Origin: Thermosynechococcaceae cyanobacterium MS004
GTDB taxonomy: Bacteria; Cyanobacteriota; Cyanobacteriia; Thermosynechococcales; Thermosynechococcaceae
Assembly: GCA_022402525.1 (NCBI GenBank)
Contig: JAKRSB010000115.1
Span: 1-64,000 of the forward strand
DNA: 64,000 nucleotides
Reading direction: 5' to 3'
In this document: in pieces, positions 17,650-27,538 of the stretch
How positions within the stretch are numbered: position 1 is the stretch's first letter
Layout: every line of letters starts with the position of its first letter
Made by a program: the position numbers and the translations under genes
The notes under the pieces: generated by a model
Seen by the model: the letters and a program-made list of their open reading frames with translations, nothing else
What the model was told of the DNA's origin: nothing
Databases searched by the model: none

Positions 17650-18372
17650 ATGGTCAATACGCTCCCGGCTCAGACCGTCACTGACGAACCGGATGGCTGG
17701 GTTGCACCGCCGACGGATCTCATTTTTGACGACGGCGTACCTTTGGAAACCAATCAACATCGCGTGGCGATGAATGTGCTGATTCGCTCCTATCAGCAGT
17801 ACCGCGCTGGACAAACGGACTACTATGTGGGCGGCAATATGTTTGTTTATTACAGCAGCGCCCAAGTCAAAAATCGAGATTTTAGAGGGCCAGATTTTTT
17901 TGTGGTCTTAGACGTAGAGGGGACGCACAGTCGTCAAGGCTGGGTCGTCTGGGATGAAGGCGGGCGCTATCCGGATGTCATTATTGAGCTAATGTCTCCG
18001 AGTACGGCCAAGGTGGATTTAGGCTTTAAAAAGCAGCTCTATGACAAAACCTTCAAGACTCAAGACTACTTTGTCTATAACCCGTTTGATGCAAACTCAC
18101 TCCAGGGCTGGCACCGCAACAGTGCCTATCAAGAAATTACACCCAATGAACGGGGCTGGCTGTGGTGTGAAACGCTAGGGCTATGGTTAGGAACCTGGAC
18201 AGGCACCATTGATCGCGAAACAGAAAGCTGGCTGCGATTTTATGACACGGAAGGCAAAATTGTGCCGTTACCGGAAGAGGCGGCACAGCAGCGCGCAGAT
18301 GCAGCGCAACAGCGGGCAGACCGATTGGCCGCTCGGCTACGAGAGCTGGGTGAAGACCCCGACCAGATCTAG
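17650..18372 (+). CDS. Uma2 family (DUF820) putative endonuclease
   Basis: About 240 aa. It belongs to the very expanded cyanobacterial Uma2/DUF820 group with a PD-(D/E)XK-like nuclease fold. Seen: YVGGNMFVYY, GPDFFVVLDVEG, PDVIIELMSPSTAKVDLGFKKQLYD split over the usual D...E-x-K positions, YFVYNPFDANSLQGW, and a C-terminal repeat of AAQQRADxxAQQRAD helices. The ATG at 17650 is preferred over the TTG at 17635. The function of the family in cyanobacteria is not settled. It stands alone between two repeat elements. Confidence 0.85.
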   Translation: MVNTLPAQTVTDEPDGWVAPPTDLIFDDGVPLETNQHRVAMNVLIRSYQQYRAGQTDYYVGGNMFVYYSSAQVKNRDFRGPDFFVVLDVEGTHSRQGWVVWDEGGRYPDVIIELMSPSTAKVDLGFKKQLYDKTFKTQDYFVYNPFDANSLQGWHRNSAYQEITPNERGWLWCETLGLWLGTWTGTIDRETESWLRFYDTEGKIVPLPEEAAQQRADAAQQRADRLAARLRELGEDPDQI

Positions 18373-18534
18373 GGGTAAAGCCAATACTGTTCGGTTAAAG
18401 TTCAGCATCATTGCACTTGCCCCCCAGCCCCCCAACTTTGGGGGACTCTGAACTCAAAGTCCCCCAAAATTGGGGGATTTAGGGGGCGAGTGCAAAGTCG
18501 ATTTCTCTTATCCGACCAGATCTAGGGGTAAAGC
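18359..18534. repeat. palindromic repeat flanked by 23-bp direct repeats
   Basis: A perfect 23-bp direct repeat (containing gaccagatctaggggtaaag) occurs at 18359-18381, spanning the Uma2 stop codon, and at 18512-18534. Between them is an imperfect inverted repeat (about 18413-18496) with gcacttgccccc at one end, gggggcgagtgc at the other, and inner arms ccccaactttgggggac / gtcccccaaaattgggg. Such palindromes are a common cyanobacterial repeat class. Confidence 0.75.
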
Positions 18535-18713
18535 GATCGCACGCCTGAGCAAATATCCATGAATCTGCTTGATTGTCGCCGTCTGTTTTGGGGGCGATCG
18601 CAGCATTGCAGCAGACTGAATGCGAACCCCGTTCTTTTGGGGACTGAGTAGACATGAAGCCATGCTGGAATGAATTCAGTAAAACTTTAAATGATGGATT
18701 ATTCATCACCCAA

Positions 18714-18751
18714 AGCAAAAGCGCTTGAGAATTAACTCAAGCGCTTTTGCT
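18714..18751 (-). terminator. hairpin terminator of the porin gene
   Basis: Perfect 16-bp inverted repeat agcaaaagcgcttgag / ctcaagcgcttttgct with a 6-base loop, 28 bp beyond the porin stop. The downstream U-run on the reverse strand is weak (ttt), so strength is inferred from the stem. Confidence 0.7.
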
Positions 18752-18779
18752 AATTTAGAAACTCGCTAAACAGTACAGC

Positions 18780-20387
18780 TTAGAACGAGAAGGTTGCGCG
18801 AAGGACACCTTGGATGATGGTGTCGGTGTTGGCGTTACCAACATCAGTGATCAGCATCACAGCAGGAGTGATGGTGATGTTGTCGTTGATGGGGAAGCGG
18901 TAGAACGCTTCGTAGTTGGTTTGCTCAGGCCCAGCTTGACCAAACACAAGGTAGGGCTGACCGACGGCTGCTGCAAGCAAGGAACCAGGGATAACTAGAT
19001 CCTTGACACCAACGCCTGCCTGCCAGGTCAGAATACCGTTGGTATTTCCGCCGGCCAAGATGACATCAGCGTAATCAACGTCTGGACCAATTACACCAAA
19101 CTTAGGATTGATTGAGTAGCCAACGCGACCAAAGGCACCGAACCGACCAAATGTTGCTTCACCATTTAAGCCAACAACATCCTGGTGAACGTTGAAGCTA
19201 GAAGAACGAGTGTACTGAGCACGAACTGCAACATTGCTCTTCTTCTCGGCACCAAAAGAACGGGCATATTCAAGCTCAGCAGTGGCTTGATAGGGGTCTC
19301 CAAAGAGACCACCACCGAACACGGGGTTGGCAACAGAATTGGTTGGGCTAGCCGCAACGTAGGTTGCACGAGCCGTGAAAGGGCCACCGCCAAAGTTCCA
19401 GTCAATCGCAGCACCAGCACCACCAGCAGTATCAACGACATTGTTGATGATCAGAGGGTTGTTGATGAATACACCAGAGCTAAAGTCTTGTGCGGAGTTG
19501 TTGGCGTAGCTGTTGAAGTCAACAAAATCGCTAGGGAACAAGCGAGGACCAATGGTGACCGTTACATTCTTGGCGGGCTTAAAGGAATAAGCCAAGCGAC
19601 GAAGGGTAACGTTAGGGTTAGTGCCTGAATAGTCAATGGCACCTAAGTCATACTGAGCACCACCAGAAACAGCTTGACCAGAACCGAGAACAAACGGCAG
19701 AGAACCAGCAGCGTTGCTGATCAAATCATTGCCACCATTGCCAACTTCAAGCTGGGTCTGTAGCAAGTCGCTTCCAGTGAAGCTGGTGTTGAAGTTCAAG
19801 CGAACTCGTGCTAGTGCTGTTGCGCGAGAGTCGCTAGGAACAAAGTTACCGCCAGCAACGTTGGGGTTTGCGTTGATGGTGTCACCGTACTGAACGGCCA
19901 TGACCACTTCACCGACGAGCTTGGTGGTGGTGGAGAACTGCTGGGCTTCGAGGGTGGCGGTTCTGGCTTCCAGACCATCAACCCGACCCTTGAGGGTGGC
20001 GAGTTCTGCCTTGAATTCTTCTTGGAGTGCTTTGACGGCTTCTAAATCTTCTTTAGTAGCAAAGCGATCGCTGATTTGGTCTAAGCAAGCGTTGAGGGCT
20101 GCGGCCAATTCATAACGAGTCGCGGCGCGGTTGCCTCGGAAGGTTCCGTCGGGATAACCTGCGATACAGCCGTAGCGCTCAACCAAGGACTGAAGCGCTT
20201 GGAATGCCCAGTCGGTGGGCTGAACATCAGAAAGTTGGGAAACAGAAGTAACCTGACCAATGGCTGTACTCTTGGTTGACTTCATCAAGTCAGCCACAGA
20301 GGTGCTTTGATCAGCTAGGGCAGAACCCGCTTGAGAGGCAAAGCCGATCAAGCCAAGGCTTCCGGCAAGCAAAAATGCACGTTTCAT
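18780..20387 (-). CDS. SLH-domain OprB-type outer-membrane porin
   Basis: Cyanobacterial Som-like porin of about 535 aa. Seen: signal peptide MKRAFLLAGSLGLIG...SALA, an SLH domain (about residues 55-105) with DVQPTDWAFQALQSLVERYG and GTFRGNRAATRYELAAAL, a coiled coil (about 115-155, KALQEEFKAELATLKGRVD), then a beta-barrel of alternating residues that ends in ATFSF, with a terminal Phe typical for barrel insertion. The SLH part anchors to peptidoglycan and the barrel lets small solutes or iron pass. The ATG at 20387 has aggag 8-9 bases upstream. Isolated gene with its own terminator. Confidence 0.92.
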   Translation of the reverse strand: MKRAFLLAGSLGLIGFASQAGSALADQSTSVADLMKSTKSTAIGQVTSVSQLSDVQPTDWAFQALQSLVERYGCIAGYPDGTFRGNRAATRYELAAALNACLDQISDRFATKEDLEAVKALQEEFKAELATLKGRVDGLEARTATLEAQQFSTTTKLVGEVVMAVQYGDTINANPNVAGGNFVPSDSRATALARVRLNFNTSFTGSDLLQTQLEVGNGGNDLISNAAGSLPFVLGSGQAVSGGAQYDLGAIDYSGTNPNVTLRRLAYSFKPAKNVTVTIGPRLFPSDFVDFNSYANNSAQDFSSGVFINNPLIINNVVDTAGGAGAAIDWNFGGGPFTARATYVAASPTNSVANPVFGGGLFGDPYQATAELEYARSFGAEKKSNVAVRAQYTRSSSFNVHQDVVGLNGEATFGRFGAFGRVGYSINPKFGVIGPDVDYADVILAGGNTNGILTWQAGVGVKDLVIPGSLLAAAVGQPYLVFGQAGPEQTNYEAFYRFPINDNITITPAVMLITDVGNANTDTIIQGVLRATFSF

Positions 20388-20778
20388 AGATAATCTCCTC
20401 ACTCTCACAATTTATTTCAGAACACAATGCTCAGAACACTACTCTGAACCAGTCCCATAGAGCCAATTAGCTTTTAGACTGATATAGCTCGATATTTGAT
20501 TTTTTGTCTGTCTTAAGAAGCTAACGTACTACAGGAAATGCAGATGATTTTGCTCTTATGTACCTAACTCTACAACATTTCAAAATCTACGCCAACTCTC
20601 TGTGCCAAATTTTAAACCGTCCTCTCTCCGAAGCTGGACATGCATAAATTCTACGCCTTCAAATCTATCTGAAGGCAGAAACATAGTGACAATAAAACAT
20701 CCAGCGCCCCACTAATTTTTTGCGGCCAAGTTTTTATGACAAAGTGCAACTAGTAACGTTATGGGTTACATTTAGCCA
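20388..20778. other. intergenic region between porin and higBA
   Basis: About 390 bp between divergent transcription units. It must hold the porin promoter (reverse strand) and the higBA promoter. A small inverted repeat gtaac-7-gttac (20753-20769) lies just ahead of higB and could be an antitoxin operator. No ORF is seen. Confidence 0.4.
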
Positions 20779-21057
20779 ATGATAGCTAGTTTTAAGCATC
20801 GAGGGCTACAACAGTTCTTTGAGTCAGGAACCACGCGGGGGATTCAAGCAAGTCACGCTAAACGAATTCGCCTGATTCTGGCTCGCCTCAATGCTGCTAC
20901 TTCACCGCAAGATATGAATCTGCCTGGATTGGGCCTTCATGAGCTGGTCGGTCAGCGCCAAGGAACTTGGTCAGTGCGAGTATCTGGAAACTGGCGAATC
21001 ACGTTTACCTTTGATGGTGTTGACGCTTGTAATGTCGATCTTGAGGACTACCACTGA
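20779..21057 (+). CDS. higB: HigB-like toxin, RelE/ParE superfamily
   Basis: 92-aa protein with the HigB pattern: [17 protein letters not shown] at the start, [15 protein letters not shown], a central [28 protein letters not shown] split over two strands, and ITFTF...VDLEDYH at the end. HigB toxins are ribosome-dependent mRNA interferases. The gene precedes its antitoxin, the typical order of higBA, and overlaps it by one base (TGATG). The candidate catalytic basic residues and the final Asp-Tyr-His are present, so it should be active. Confidence 0.9.
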   Translation: MIASFKHRGLQQFFESGTTRGIQASHAKRIRLILARLNAATSPQDMNLPGLGLHELVGQRQGTWSVRVSGNWRITFTFDGVDACNVDLEDYH

Positions 21058-21344
21058 TGAAAATGCATAATCCACCCCATCCTGGCGAAGTTCTTAAGGA
21101 ACTCTGTATCGAGCCGTTGAATTTAACGGTGACTGAGGCTGCTAAAGCCTTGGGTGTCAGCCGAAAAACCCTATCGGCTATCTTGAACGGCAGGGCAGGC
21201 ATTAGCCCCGAAATGGCCATTCGTCTGGGGAAAGCGTTTGATACATCTGCTGAAAGTTGGCTCAATCAGCAAATGCAGTACGATTTGTGGCAAGCCGAGC
21301 AGGTGGTTGGCAACATAGAGGTCAAACGTTTATCCGCTGCCTAG
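21057..21344 (+). CDS. higA: HigA-like antitoxin, XRE family
   Basis: 95-aa helix-turn-helix antitoxin. Seen: [18 protein letters not shown], the [23 protein letters not shown] and [18 protein letters not shown], then [18 protein letters not shown]. HigA neutralises HigB and represses the shared promoter. Translational coupling through the one-base overlap with higB is clear. Confidence 0.92.
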   Translation: MKMHNPPHPGEVLKELCIEPLNLTVTEAAKALGVSRKTLSAILNGRAGISPEMAIRLGKAFDTSAESWLNQQMQYDLWQAEQVVGNIEVKRLSAA

Positions 21345-21374
21345 CCAGGTTTTGCCGTGGATGACCTTAGCATT

Positions 21375-21435
21375 TGCGCTGTTAAATCTGCGCTGTTAAA
21401 TCTGCGCTGTTAAATTTGCGGGACAGCGCAAATTT
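21375..21435 (+). terminator. 14-bp tandem repeat leading into a hairpin after higBA
   Basis: Three tandem 14-bp units tgcgctgttaaatc (21375-21416) run into the inverted repeat aaatttgcg-ggacag-cgcaaattt (21412-21435). The hairpin could end the higBA transcript or that of gloA coming the other way. Confidence 0.55.
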
Positions 21436-21459
21436 GCATCATCCCTGAAAATCAAGGCA

Positions 21460-21891
21460 TTAGGCCACTTCAACCGTCGCAACTTGATCGGTCTGGGTTT
21501 CAGGTTGGGAGGCCGTCTGGATTAGCTCAATTTTGTAGCCGTCTGGGTCGGTGACAAAGGCAATGACGGTTTTGCCGTGCTTCATGGGGCCAGGGGCGCG
21601 GGTGACGGTGCCGCCTTTGGCTACAATTTCTGCACAGGCGGCATAGATATCTTCCACGCCAAGGGCAATATGTCCGTAGGCGTCGCCTAGGTCATATTCC
21701 TCGACGCCCCAGTTGTGGGTTAGCTCTAGGACGGTATGGTCAGATTCATCGCCGTAGCCCACAAAGGCTAGGGTAAATTTGCCGTCTGGATAGTCCTTTT
21801 GGCGCAGCAGCTTCATCCCCAGCACGTCACAGTAAAACTGAAGCGATCGCTCTAAATTGCCCACCCGCAGCATCGTGTGTAAGAAACGCAT
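21460..21891 (-). CDS. gloA: lactoylglutathione lyase (glyoxalase I)
   Basis: About 143 aa from the ATG at 21891 ([10 protein letters not shown]), preceded by gagagg; upstream in-frame codons would add 28 unrelated residues. Seen: two beta-alpha-beta-beta-beta modules with the metal ligands His in RFLHTM, Glu in [10 protein letters not shown], His in YGHIALGV and Glu in YKIELIQ. It converts the hemithioacetal of methylglyoxal and glutathione to lactoylglutathione. The tail after IELIQ ([15 protein letters not shown]) is variable in the family. Confidence 0.93.
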   Translation of the reverse strand: MRFLHTMLRVGNLERSLQFYCDVLGMKLLRQKDYPDGKFTLAFVGYGDESDHTVLELTHNWGVEEYDLGDAYGHIALGVEDIYAACAEIVAKGGTVTRAPGPMKHGKTVIAFVTDPDGYKIELIQTASQPETQTDQVATVEVA

Positions 21892-21987
21892 GACACAAAA
21901 CCTCTCAATGAACCGTAAATCGTCTTTCCTGATTTCATTAATAGCGCGATCGCCCCTAGGATGGTTTGTGCACACCGTTCAGTTCAG

Positions 21988-22014
21988 TTCAATTTGTTCA
22001 TTTCAATTTGTTCA
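21988..22014. repeat. short tandem duplication upstream of eno
   Basis: ttcaatttgttca at 21988-22000 and 22002-22014, a 14-bp period, about 40 bp before the eno start. Confidence 0.8.
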
Positions 22015-22052
22015 GTGCAATTGCTATACCGAGTTCAGGAATAGGGAAATAG

Positions 22053-23339
<1,287 letters not shown>

Positions 23340-23373
23340 GCGGCGACCTATCTATCCCGTGACGGCACAGAGA

Positions 23374-23420
23374 GGAAGCGTTGTAAGAGAGGAAGTTTCT
23401 TACGACGCTTCTTTTTCTTT
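23374..23420 (+). terminator. Rho-independent terminator of eno
   Basis: Inverted repeat gaagcgttgtaaga / tcttacgacgcttc (23374-23387 and 23398-23411, one G-U pair) followed by tttttcttt, 35 bp after the eno stop. Confidence 0.85.
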
Positions 23421-23575
23421 ACGACGTTCTCTAGAGCGGTGATCTCTACCTTTGAGAGCTGAGACTCCTGTAAGAGATTGCTTAAGATAGGAAAAGAGGC
23501 GGGTTCTCCCGTATCTCTAAGCTCTTAATTCTCTGAGCTCGTCAAACGTTAGTAATCCGCCTGAGAGGACTTTGC

Positions 23576-24814
23576 ATGCAAGGGCGTACCCGTTCGGGAT
23601 GGCAAGTGGGATCAATTTTCGGCATTCCCCTGTTCATCGATTCTTCCTGGTTATTCATTGTCGGGTTGGTCACGCTCGCCAATGGGCTAGACTGGCAAGC
23701 CCTTTATCCAGCCTGGGAAACTTGGCAGGCTTGGGGCGCTGGTTTTGCGATGGCGCTCTTGCTGTTTGGCTCGGTGCTGCTCCACGAGCTAGGCCATAGC
23801 CTAGTGGCAAAGTCTCAGGGGACGAAGGTGAATTCCATTACGCTGTTTTTGTTTGGGGGCATTGCGGCCATTGAAGAAGAGGCCCGCACCCCAGGCAAGG
23901 CGTTTCAGGTGGCGATCGCGGGGCCTGCGGTTAGCCTAAGTCTGTTTGCAATTTTGACGGTACTCAGTCAGTTCACTGAGGCACAGAGTATTGCCCAGGT
24001 GCTCACGAGCGACTTAGCACGGATGAACCTGGTGCTGGCGCTCTTTAACTTAATTCCAGGACTGCCCCTTGATGGTGGACAGGTGCTCAAAGCCGCCGTC
24101 TGGAAAGCGACCGGAAGCCGCTTTCAGGGGGTACATTGGGCCGCGCGCGTTGGGCAAGCCCTGGGCTGGGTAGCGGTGGCCTTGGGCTTGTTTACCGCTA
24201 TTCTGGGCGGCAATGCAGGCGGTTTCTGGATTGCGCTGTTGGGCTGGTTTGGCCTGCGCAATGCGACCCGCTATGACCGCATGACTGACCTCCAGGAAAT
24301 TATGCTGGCGCTCCAGGCTCAGGACGCCATGACCCGCGACTTCCGCGTGGTGGATGCGGAGCAGACGGTACAAACCTTTGCCAATCAATACGTGATCGAA
24401 ACCGTCCACCCCTCTGCCTACTTTGCCGCCTCTGACGGTCGGTATCGCGGACTGGTGAAGGTGGATGATCTCAATACTTTAGAGCGCAGCGAATGGAGCT
24501 ACAAGCGAGTACAGGATATTTCTCACCCGCTGGCGGATATTGCGACGGTGCGGGAAGGAACGCCGCTGCCTGAGGTGATTCAGCGTCTAGAAGAAGAGCA
24601 GCTTCCCTTTATTACGGTTCTTTCTCCAGCGGATGCGGTGGCTGGAGTACTTGATCGCGGCGATATTGTCCGTGCAGTGGGAGGTAAGCTCAAAATCCAG
24701 ATTCCGCCAGAGGATATCCGCCGGATTAAGGAAGATGGCGCATTCCCAGCGTCCTTTCAGCTTCAGGCGATCGCAAAGGCCGTCTTGCCAGACCTGAGCA
24801 CAAAATCATCTTGA
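23576..24814 (+). CDS. site-2 protease family metalloprotease with CBS pair
   Basis: 412-aa intramembrane M50 peptidase of the SpoIVFB-like group. Seen: several membrane segments in the first 225 residues, the zinc motif HELGH near residue 66, the second ligand motif GLPLDGGQ near 163, and a cytosolic C-terminal half with a tandem CBS-like domain (QDAMTRDFRVV, VAGVLDRGDIVRAVG) ending near 385. CBS domains in such proteases bind nucleotides and gate activity. The ATG at 23576 follows a gagagga. The substrate is unknown; candidates would be anti-sigma factors or other membrane-bound regulators. Confidence 0.88.
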   Translation: MQGRTRSGWQVGSIFGIPLFIDSSWLFIVGLVTLANGLDWQALYPAWETWQAWGAGFAMALLLFGSVLLHELGHSLVAKSQGTKVNSITLFLFGGIAAIEEEARTPGKAFQVAIAGPAVSLSLFAILTVLSQFTEAQSIAQVLTSDLARMNLVLALFNLIPGLPLDGGQVLKAAVWKATGSRFQGVHWAARVGQALGWVAVALGLFTAILGGNAGGFWIALLGWFGLRNATRYDRMTDLQEIMLALQAQDAMTRDFRVVDAEQTVQTFANQYVIETVHPSAYFAASDGRYRGLVKVDDLNTLERSEWSYKRVQDISHPLADIATVREGTPLPEVIQRLEEEQLPFITVLSPADAVAGVLDRGDIVRAVGGKLKIQIPPEDIRRIKEDGAFPASFQLQAIAKAVLPDLSTKSS

Positions 24815-24967
24815 TTGATTTGTACTGATTGATTGATATTAATGATCTTTGACCTATGGTGAAATGGCACACCAGGCCGAGCAATCACAGAAAGAGGGCG
24901 TGCCCCTGTCATTTAGAGAACGCCCACCATCATTCTCTATGATGGAGAAAGTTAGCCTGAGGGATCT
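24815..24967. other. short hairpins between the protease gene and pyrC
   Basis: Two small inverted repeats, gggcgt...acgccc (about 24897-24925) and ccatcat-tctct-atgatgg (24927-24945), lie just before the pyrC start. They could be a weak terminator of the protease gene or a leader structure of pyrC. Confidence 0.35.
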
Positions 24968-26377
24968 ATGCCTGCGTCTCCTGACCATACGCTCCTGATT
25001 CGCGGTGCGACAGTACTTTTGCCGGATGGTCGCCTACAGCAAACCCAGGTGCTGCTGCGGGGCGATCGCATTGAGCACGTGGGTGAGCAAGTTGGGGAAG
25101 ATCTAGCAGCGATCGCCGATCCAGTGGTCGATGAGGTGATTGAAGCTCAGGGTCTTACCCTGCTGCCTGGGGTGATTGATCCGCAAGTCCACTTCCGCGA
25201 GCCAGGGCTAGAGCATAAAGAAGATCTTTCAACCGCGAGTCGTGCCTGTGCCCGTGGTGGGGTTACTTCTTTTCTGGAGATGCCCAACACCAATCCGCTG
25301 ACTACCACCCAGGAAGCGCTCAACGACAAGCTGGCGCGTGCCGCTCAGAAGTCAGTGGTCAACTACGGCTTTTTTATTGGAGCCACTGCTGAAAACCTGC
25401 CCGATCTGCGTGAGGCAAACCCCACCTGTGGCATCAAAATCTTCATGGGCTCGATGCATGGCGATTTGTTGGTAGACCAAGAAGCCATTCTCGATCAGCT
25501 TTTTGCGACGGGCACGCGCCTCATTGCGGTTCACGCTGAAGACCAAGCTCGAATTGCCCAGCGTCGTCAGGAATTTGCAGGCATCACAGACCCCGCTATT
25601 CATTCGGTGATTCAAGATAATCAGGCGGCGGTCAATGCCACTCAGCTGGCGCTTAAGCTCTCTAAAAAATATCAGCGGCGACTCCATATTCTGCACCTTT
25701 CCACTGCGGAAGAAGCTGAATTACTGCGCCACGATAAGCCAACATGGGTGACGGCAGAAGTCACCCCTCAACATTTGTTGCTCAATACAGGCTTTTACGA
25801 AAAGCTAGGTTCGCTGATTCAGATGAACCCGCCCATTCGCAGTACCCACGACAATGAGGTACTTTGGCAAGCGCTAAAAGATGGCGTGATTGATTTTATC
25901 GCCACAGATCACGCTCCACACACCCTGGCAGAAAAGGGTCGGGCGAACACAATCCACCAAACTAAGGAAAATGAGTCTTCTCCAACCGTTTTCCTAGAGC
26001 CTGCCAAGGTGCCGTCAGGAATGCCAGGGGTCGAAACCTCTCTGCCGCTGATGCTGACCCAGGCTATGCAGGGACGCTGTACGATCGCCCAGGTGGCCAA
26101 CTGGATGTCTACGGCAGTGGCAAAGGGTTACGGGATTGAAAATAAAGGAGCGATCGCGCCGGGATACGATGCAGATTTAGTGCTGGTTGACCTTCAGAAC
26201 TACCATCCCGTGCTGCGAGAAGAATTACAGACCAAATGCGGATGGAGTCCCTTTGAGGGATGGTCATTGACGGGTTGGCCGATAGTGACAATTGTAGGGG
26301 GGCAGGTCGTCTTTGATCGAGGGAAATTTAACACCGCCGTTCGCGGACAGGCCCTCAAATTTAGCGCTCCTACTTAG
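24968..26377 (+). CDS. pyrC: dihydroorotase
   Basis: 469-aa amidohydrolase of pyrimidine synthesis that cyclises carbamoyl-aspartate to dihydroorotate. Seen: the N-terminal metal site DPQVHFREPGLEHKE, EMPNTNPLTT, GIKIFMGSM, VHAEDQ, HILHLSTAEEAELL, TAEVTPQHLLL and the catalytic Asp in FIATDHAPH. Odd: the usual H-x-H metal motif reads Q-V-H. A similar Q-V-H occurs, from memory, in Bacteroidetes-type PyrC, so it is likely a subfamily trait and not a dead enzyme. A paralogous or allantoinase-like role cannot be excluded. The ATG at 24968 is clear. Confidence 0.85.
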   Translation: MPASPDHTLLIRGATVLLPDGRLQQTQVLLRGDRIEHVGEQVGEDLAAIADPVVDEVIEAQGLTLLPGVIDPQVHFREPGLEHKEDLSTASRACARGGVTSFLEMPNTNPLTTTQEALNDKLARAAQKSVVNYGFFIGATAENLPDLREANPTCGIKIFMGSMHGDLLVDQEAILDQLFATGTRLIAVHAEDQARIAQRRQEFAGITDPAIHSVIQDNQAAVNATQLALKLSKKYQRRLHILHLSTAEEAELLRHDKPTWVTAEVTPQHLLLNTGFYEKLGSLIQMNPPIRSTHDNEVLWQALKDGVIDFIATDHAPHTLAEKGRANTIHQTKENESSPTVFLEPAKVPSGMPGVETSLPLMLTQAMQGRCTIAQVANWMSTAVAKGYGIENKGAIAPGYDADLVLVDLQNYHPVLREELQTKCGWSPFEGWSLTGWPIVTIVGGQVVFDRGKFNTAVRGQALKFSAPT

Positions 26378-26395
26378 CGCTCCTGCTGCCTAGAT

Positions 26396-26770
26396 TTAAG
26401 TCACCAGCTGTTGTCCATAGCTCAGCAGCCAGCTCACCGCAGTTGCGCGTCGAGTGCGGTTGGGCGTCAGCTCATCCACGGTATAGCCCTTAAAGCCGAG
26501 CTGCTCTTTGAGCAACTGCTTATGCTCCGCAGGAATAGAGCGCGTCAGCTTGACCGTCGCAGGGCGGCTACCAATGAAGTCCGGTGGCTCTGGATATTGC
26601 GCTATCCAGTCTGTCTCCACGGCACTTCCATCCCACGACCCATCTTCACGCTCCCGATAGCCTAAACAGTGCCAAAGGAGACGATTGACCTGTTCATCGG
26701 TCATATCACCATTGAGGATCGCCCAAAAAGTTTCTTCCGTGAGGGGCGGTTGCGCGTCTAAACTTGTCAT
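26396..26770 (-). CDS. DUF1823 family protein
   Basis: 124-aa conserved cyanobacterial protein of unknown function. Seen: FWAILNGDMTDEQVNRLLWH, LGYRE, YPEPPDFIGSRPATVKLTRS split around a WIAQ, KQLLKEQLGFKGY and RRATAVSWLLSY; these match my memory of DUF1823. No signal peptide or membrane segment. The start region is duplicated: acttgtcatccttg at 26762-26775 and 26776-26789, giving a second upstream ATG that opens a five-codon ORF ending at the real start. Confidence 0.75.
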   Translation of the reverse strand: MTSLDAQPPLTEETFWAILNGDMTDEQVNRLLWHCLGYREREDGSWDGSAVETDWIAQYPEPPDFIGSRPATVKLTRSIPAEHKQLLKEQLGFKGYTVDELTPNRTRRATAVSWLLSYGQQLVT

Positions 26771-26812
26771 CCTTGACTTGTCATCCTTGTCTAGCCTTCT
26801 TATCTAGCCTCC

Positions 26813-27448
26813 TTAGCGATCGCTGCCGTCCGGCCCAGGCCGCTGCATAAAGGTCTGCTGGAGCAGCCATAGCGAACAGGAAATGCCAATAAATAGCCCC
26901 GTAATGCCGTGAATACAAGACAAAATCACCAAGAGATCGCTGGGCTGAATAAAGCGGCTAGGGTCAATATTAATAAAAGATCCTACGCCCTGGGAAAGTG
27001 CCTTCCCAAACAAAACACCTCCAATACTCTCCCCACCAATCACCATTAGGAGCATCCCAATGAGGTCAGTAATCAGCGCAAGCTTCAGGGTGCGACTGGT
27101 TTCGGTCTTGGACGGCTGCATTTTGGGCGTAGGCACCACAAAACGACGGCCCAATCGCGTAAAATTCCAGCTCCAGAAGACGCTAATGGCAAGGCAGACA
27201 ACCCCACCAATCAAAAAGGGAATCCCAATGCCGATGCTGACTGCTGGTGTCGAAACCTGTCCGGGAATGGCAGCTCGATTGTTAGCAGTGGCTGTGGCAA
27301 ATAGCACAATCACTAAAGTTACGATCGCCAGCACCAGCTTTAGCCAAAAACTCAGCCAGCCAATCAGCCGAAACTGATAGCCCAAGCCACGGAGCGCGGG
27401 ATAGAACGGGGGTGCGTCTAGTTGAGTTTTGTAGTCAGGTTGAGTCAT
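26813..27448 (-). CDS. DUF3611 family membrane protein
   Basis: 211-aa protein with four hydrophobic segments: about residues 28-50, 72-92, 125-145 and 175-198. The N-terminal LRGLGYQFRLIGWLSFWLK is typical of DUF3611, a family shared by cyanobacteria and plastids with no known function. An earlier loop holds FTRLGRRFVVPTPK. It lies upstream of the DUF1823 gene on the same strand (42 bp apart), possibly one operon. Confidence 0.78.
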   Translation of the reverse strand: MTQPDYKTQLDAPPFYPALRGLGYQFRLIGWLSFWLKLVLAIVTLVIVLFATATANNRAAIPGQVSTPAVSIGIGIPFLIGGVVCLAISVFWSWNFTRLGRRFVVPTPKMQPSKTETSRTLKLALITDLIGMLLMVIGGESIGGVLFGKALSQGVGSFINIDPSRFIQPSDLLVILSCIHGITGLFIGISCSLWLLQQTFMQRPGPDGSDR

Positions 27449-27490
27449 AGTCTCAGCAGGCGACCGAGCAAGGGAAAAGGTCGAGTGGGT

Positions 27491-27538
27491 CAGTCTAATC
27501 AGGAAGCAGTCTAGCCAGAAAGCAGTCTAATCAGGAAG
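27491..27538. repeat. 16-bp tandem repeat at the bciB stop
   Basis: Three units of cagtctaatcaggaag (27491, 27507 with three changes, and 27523). The third unit contains the bciB stop codon, so the array arose from the end of that gene. Confidence 0.9.

Noticed and set aside
24968-26377. Dihydroorotase as a dead paralogue
   Set aside because: Only one metal ligand differs, all other motifs are intact, and the same change is known to me in other PyrC groups.
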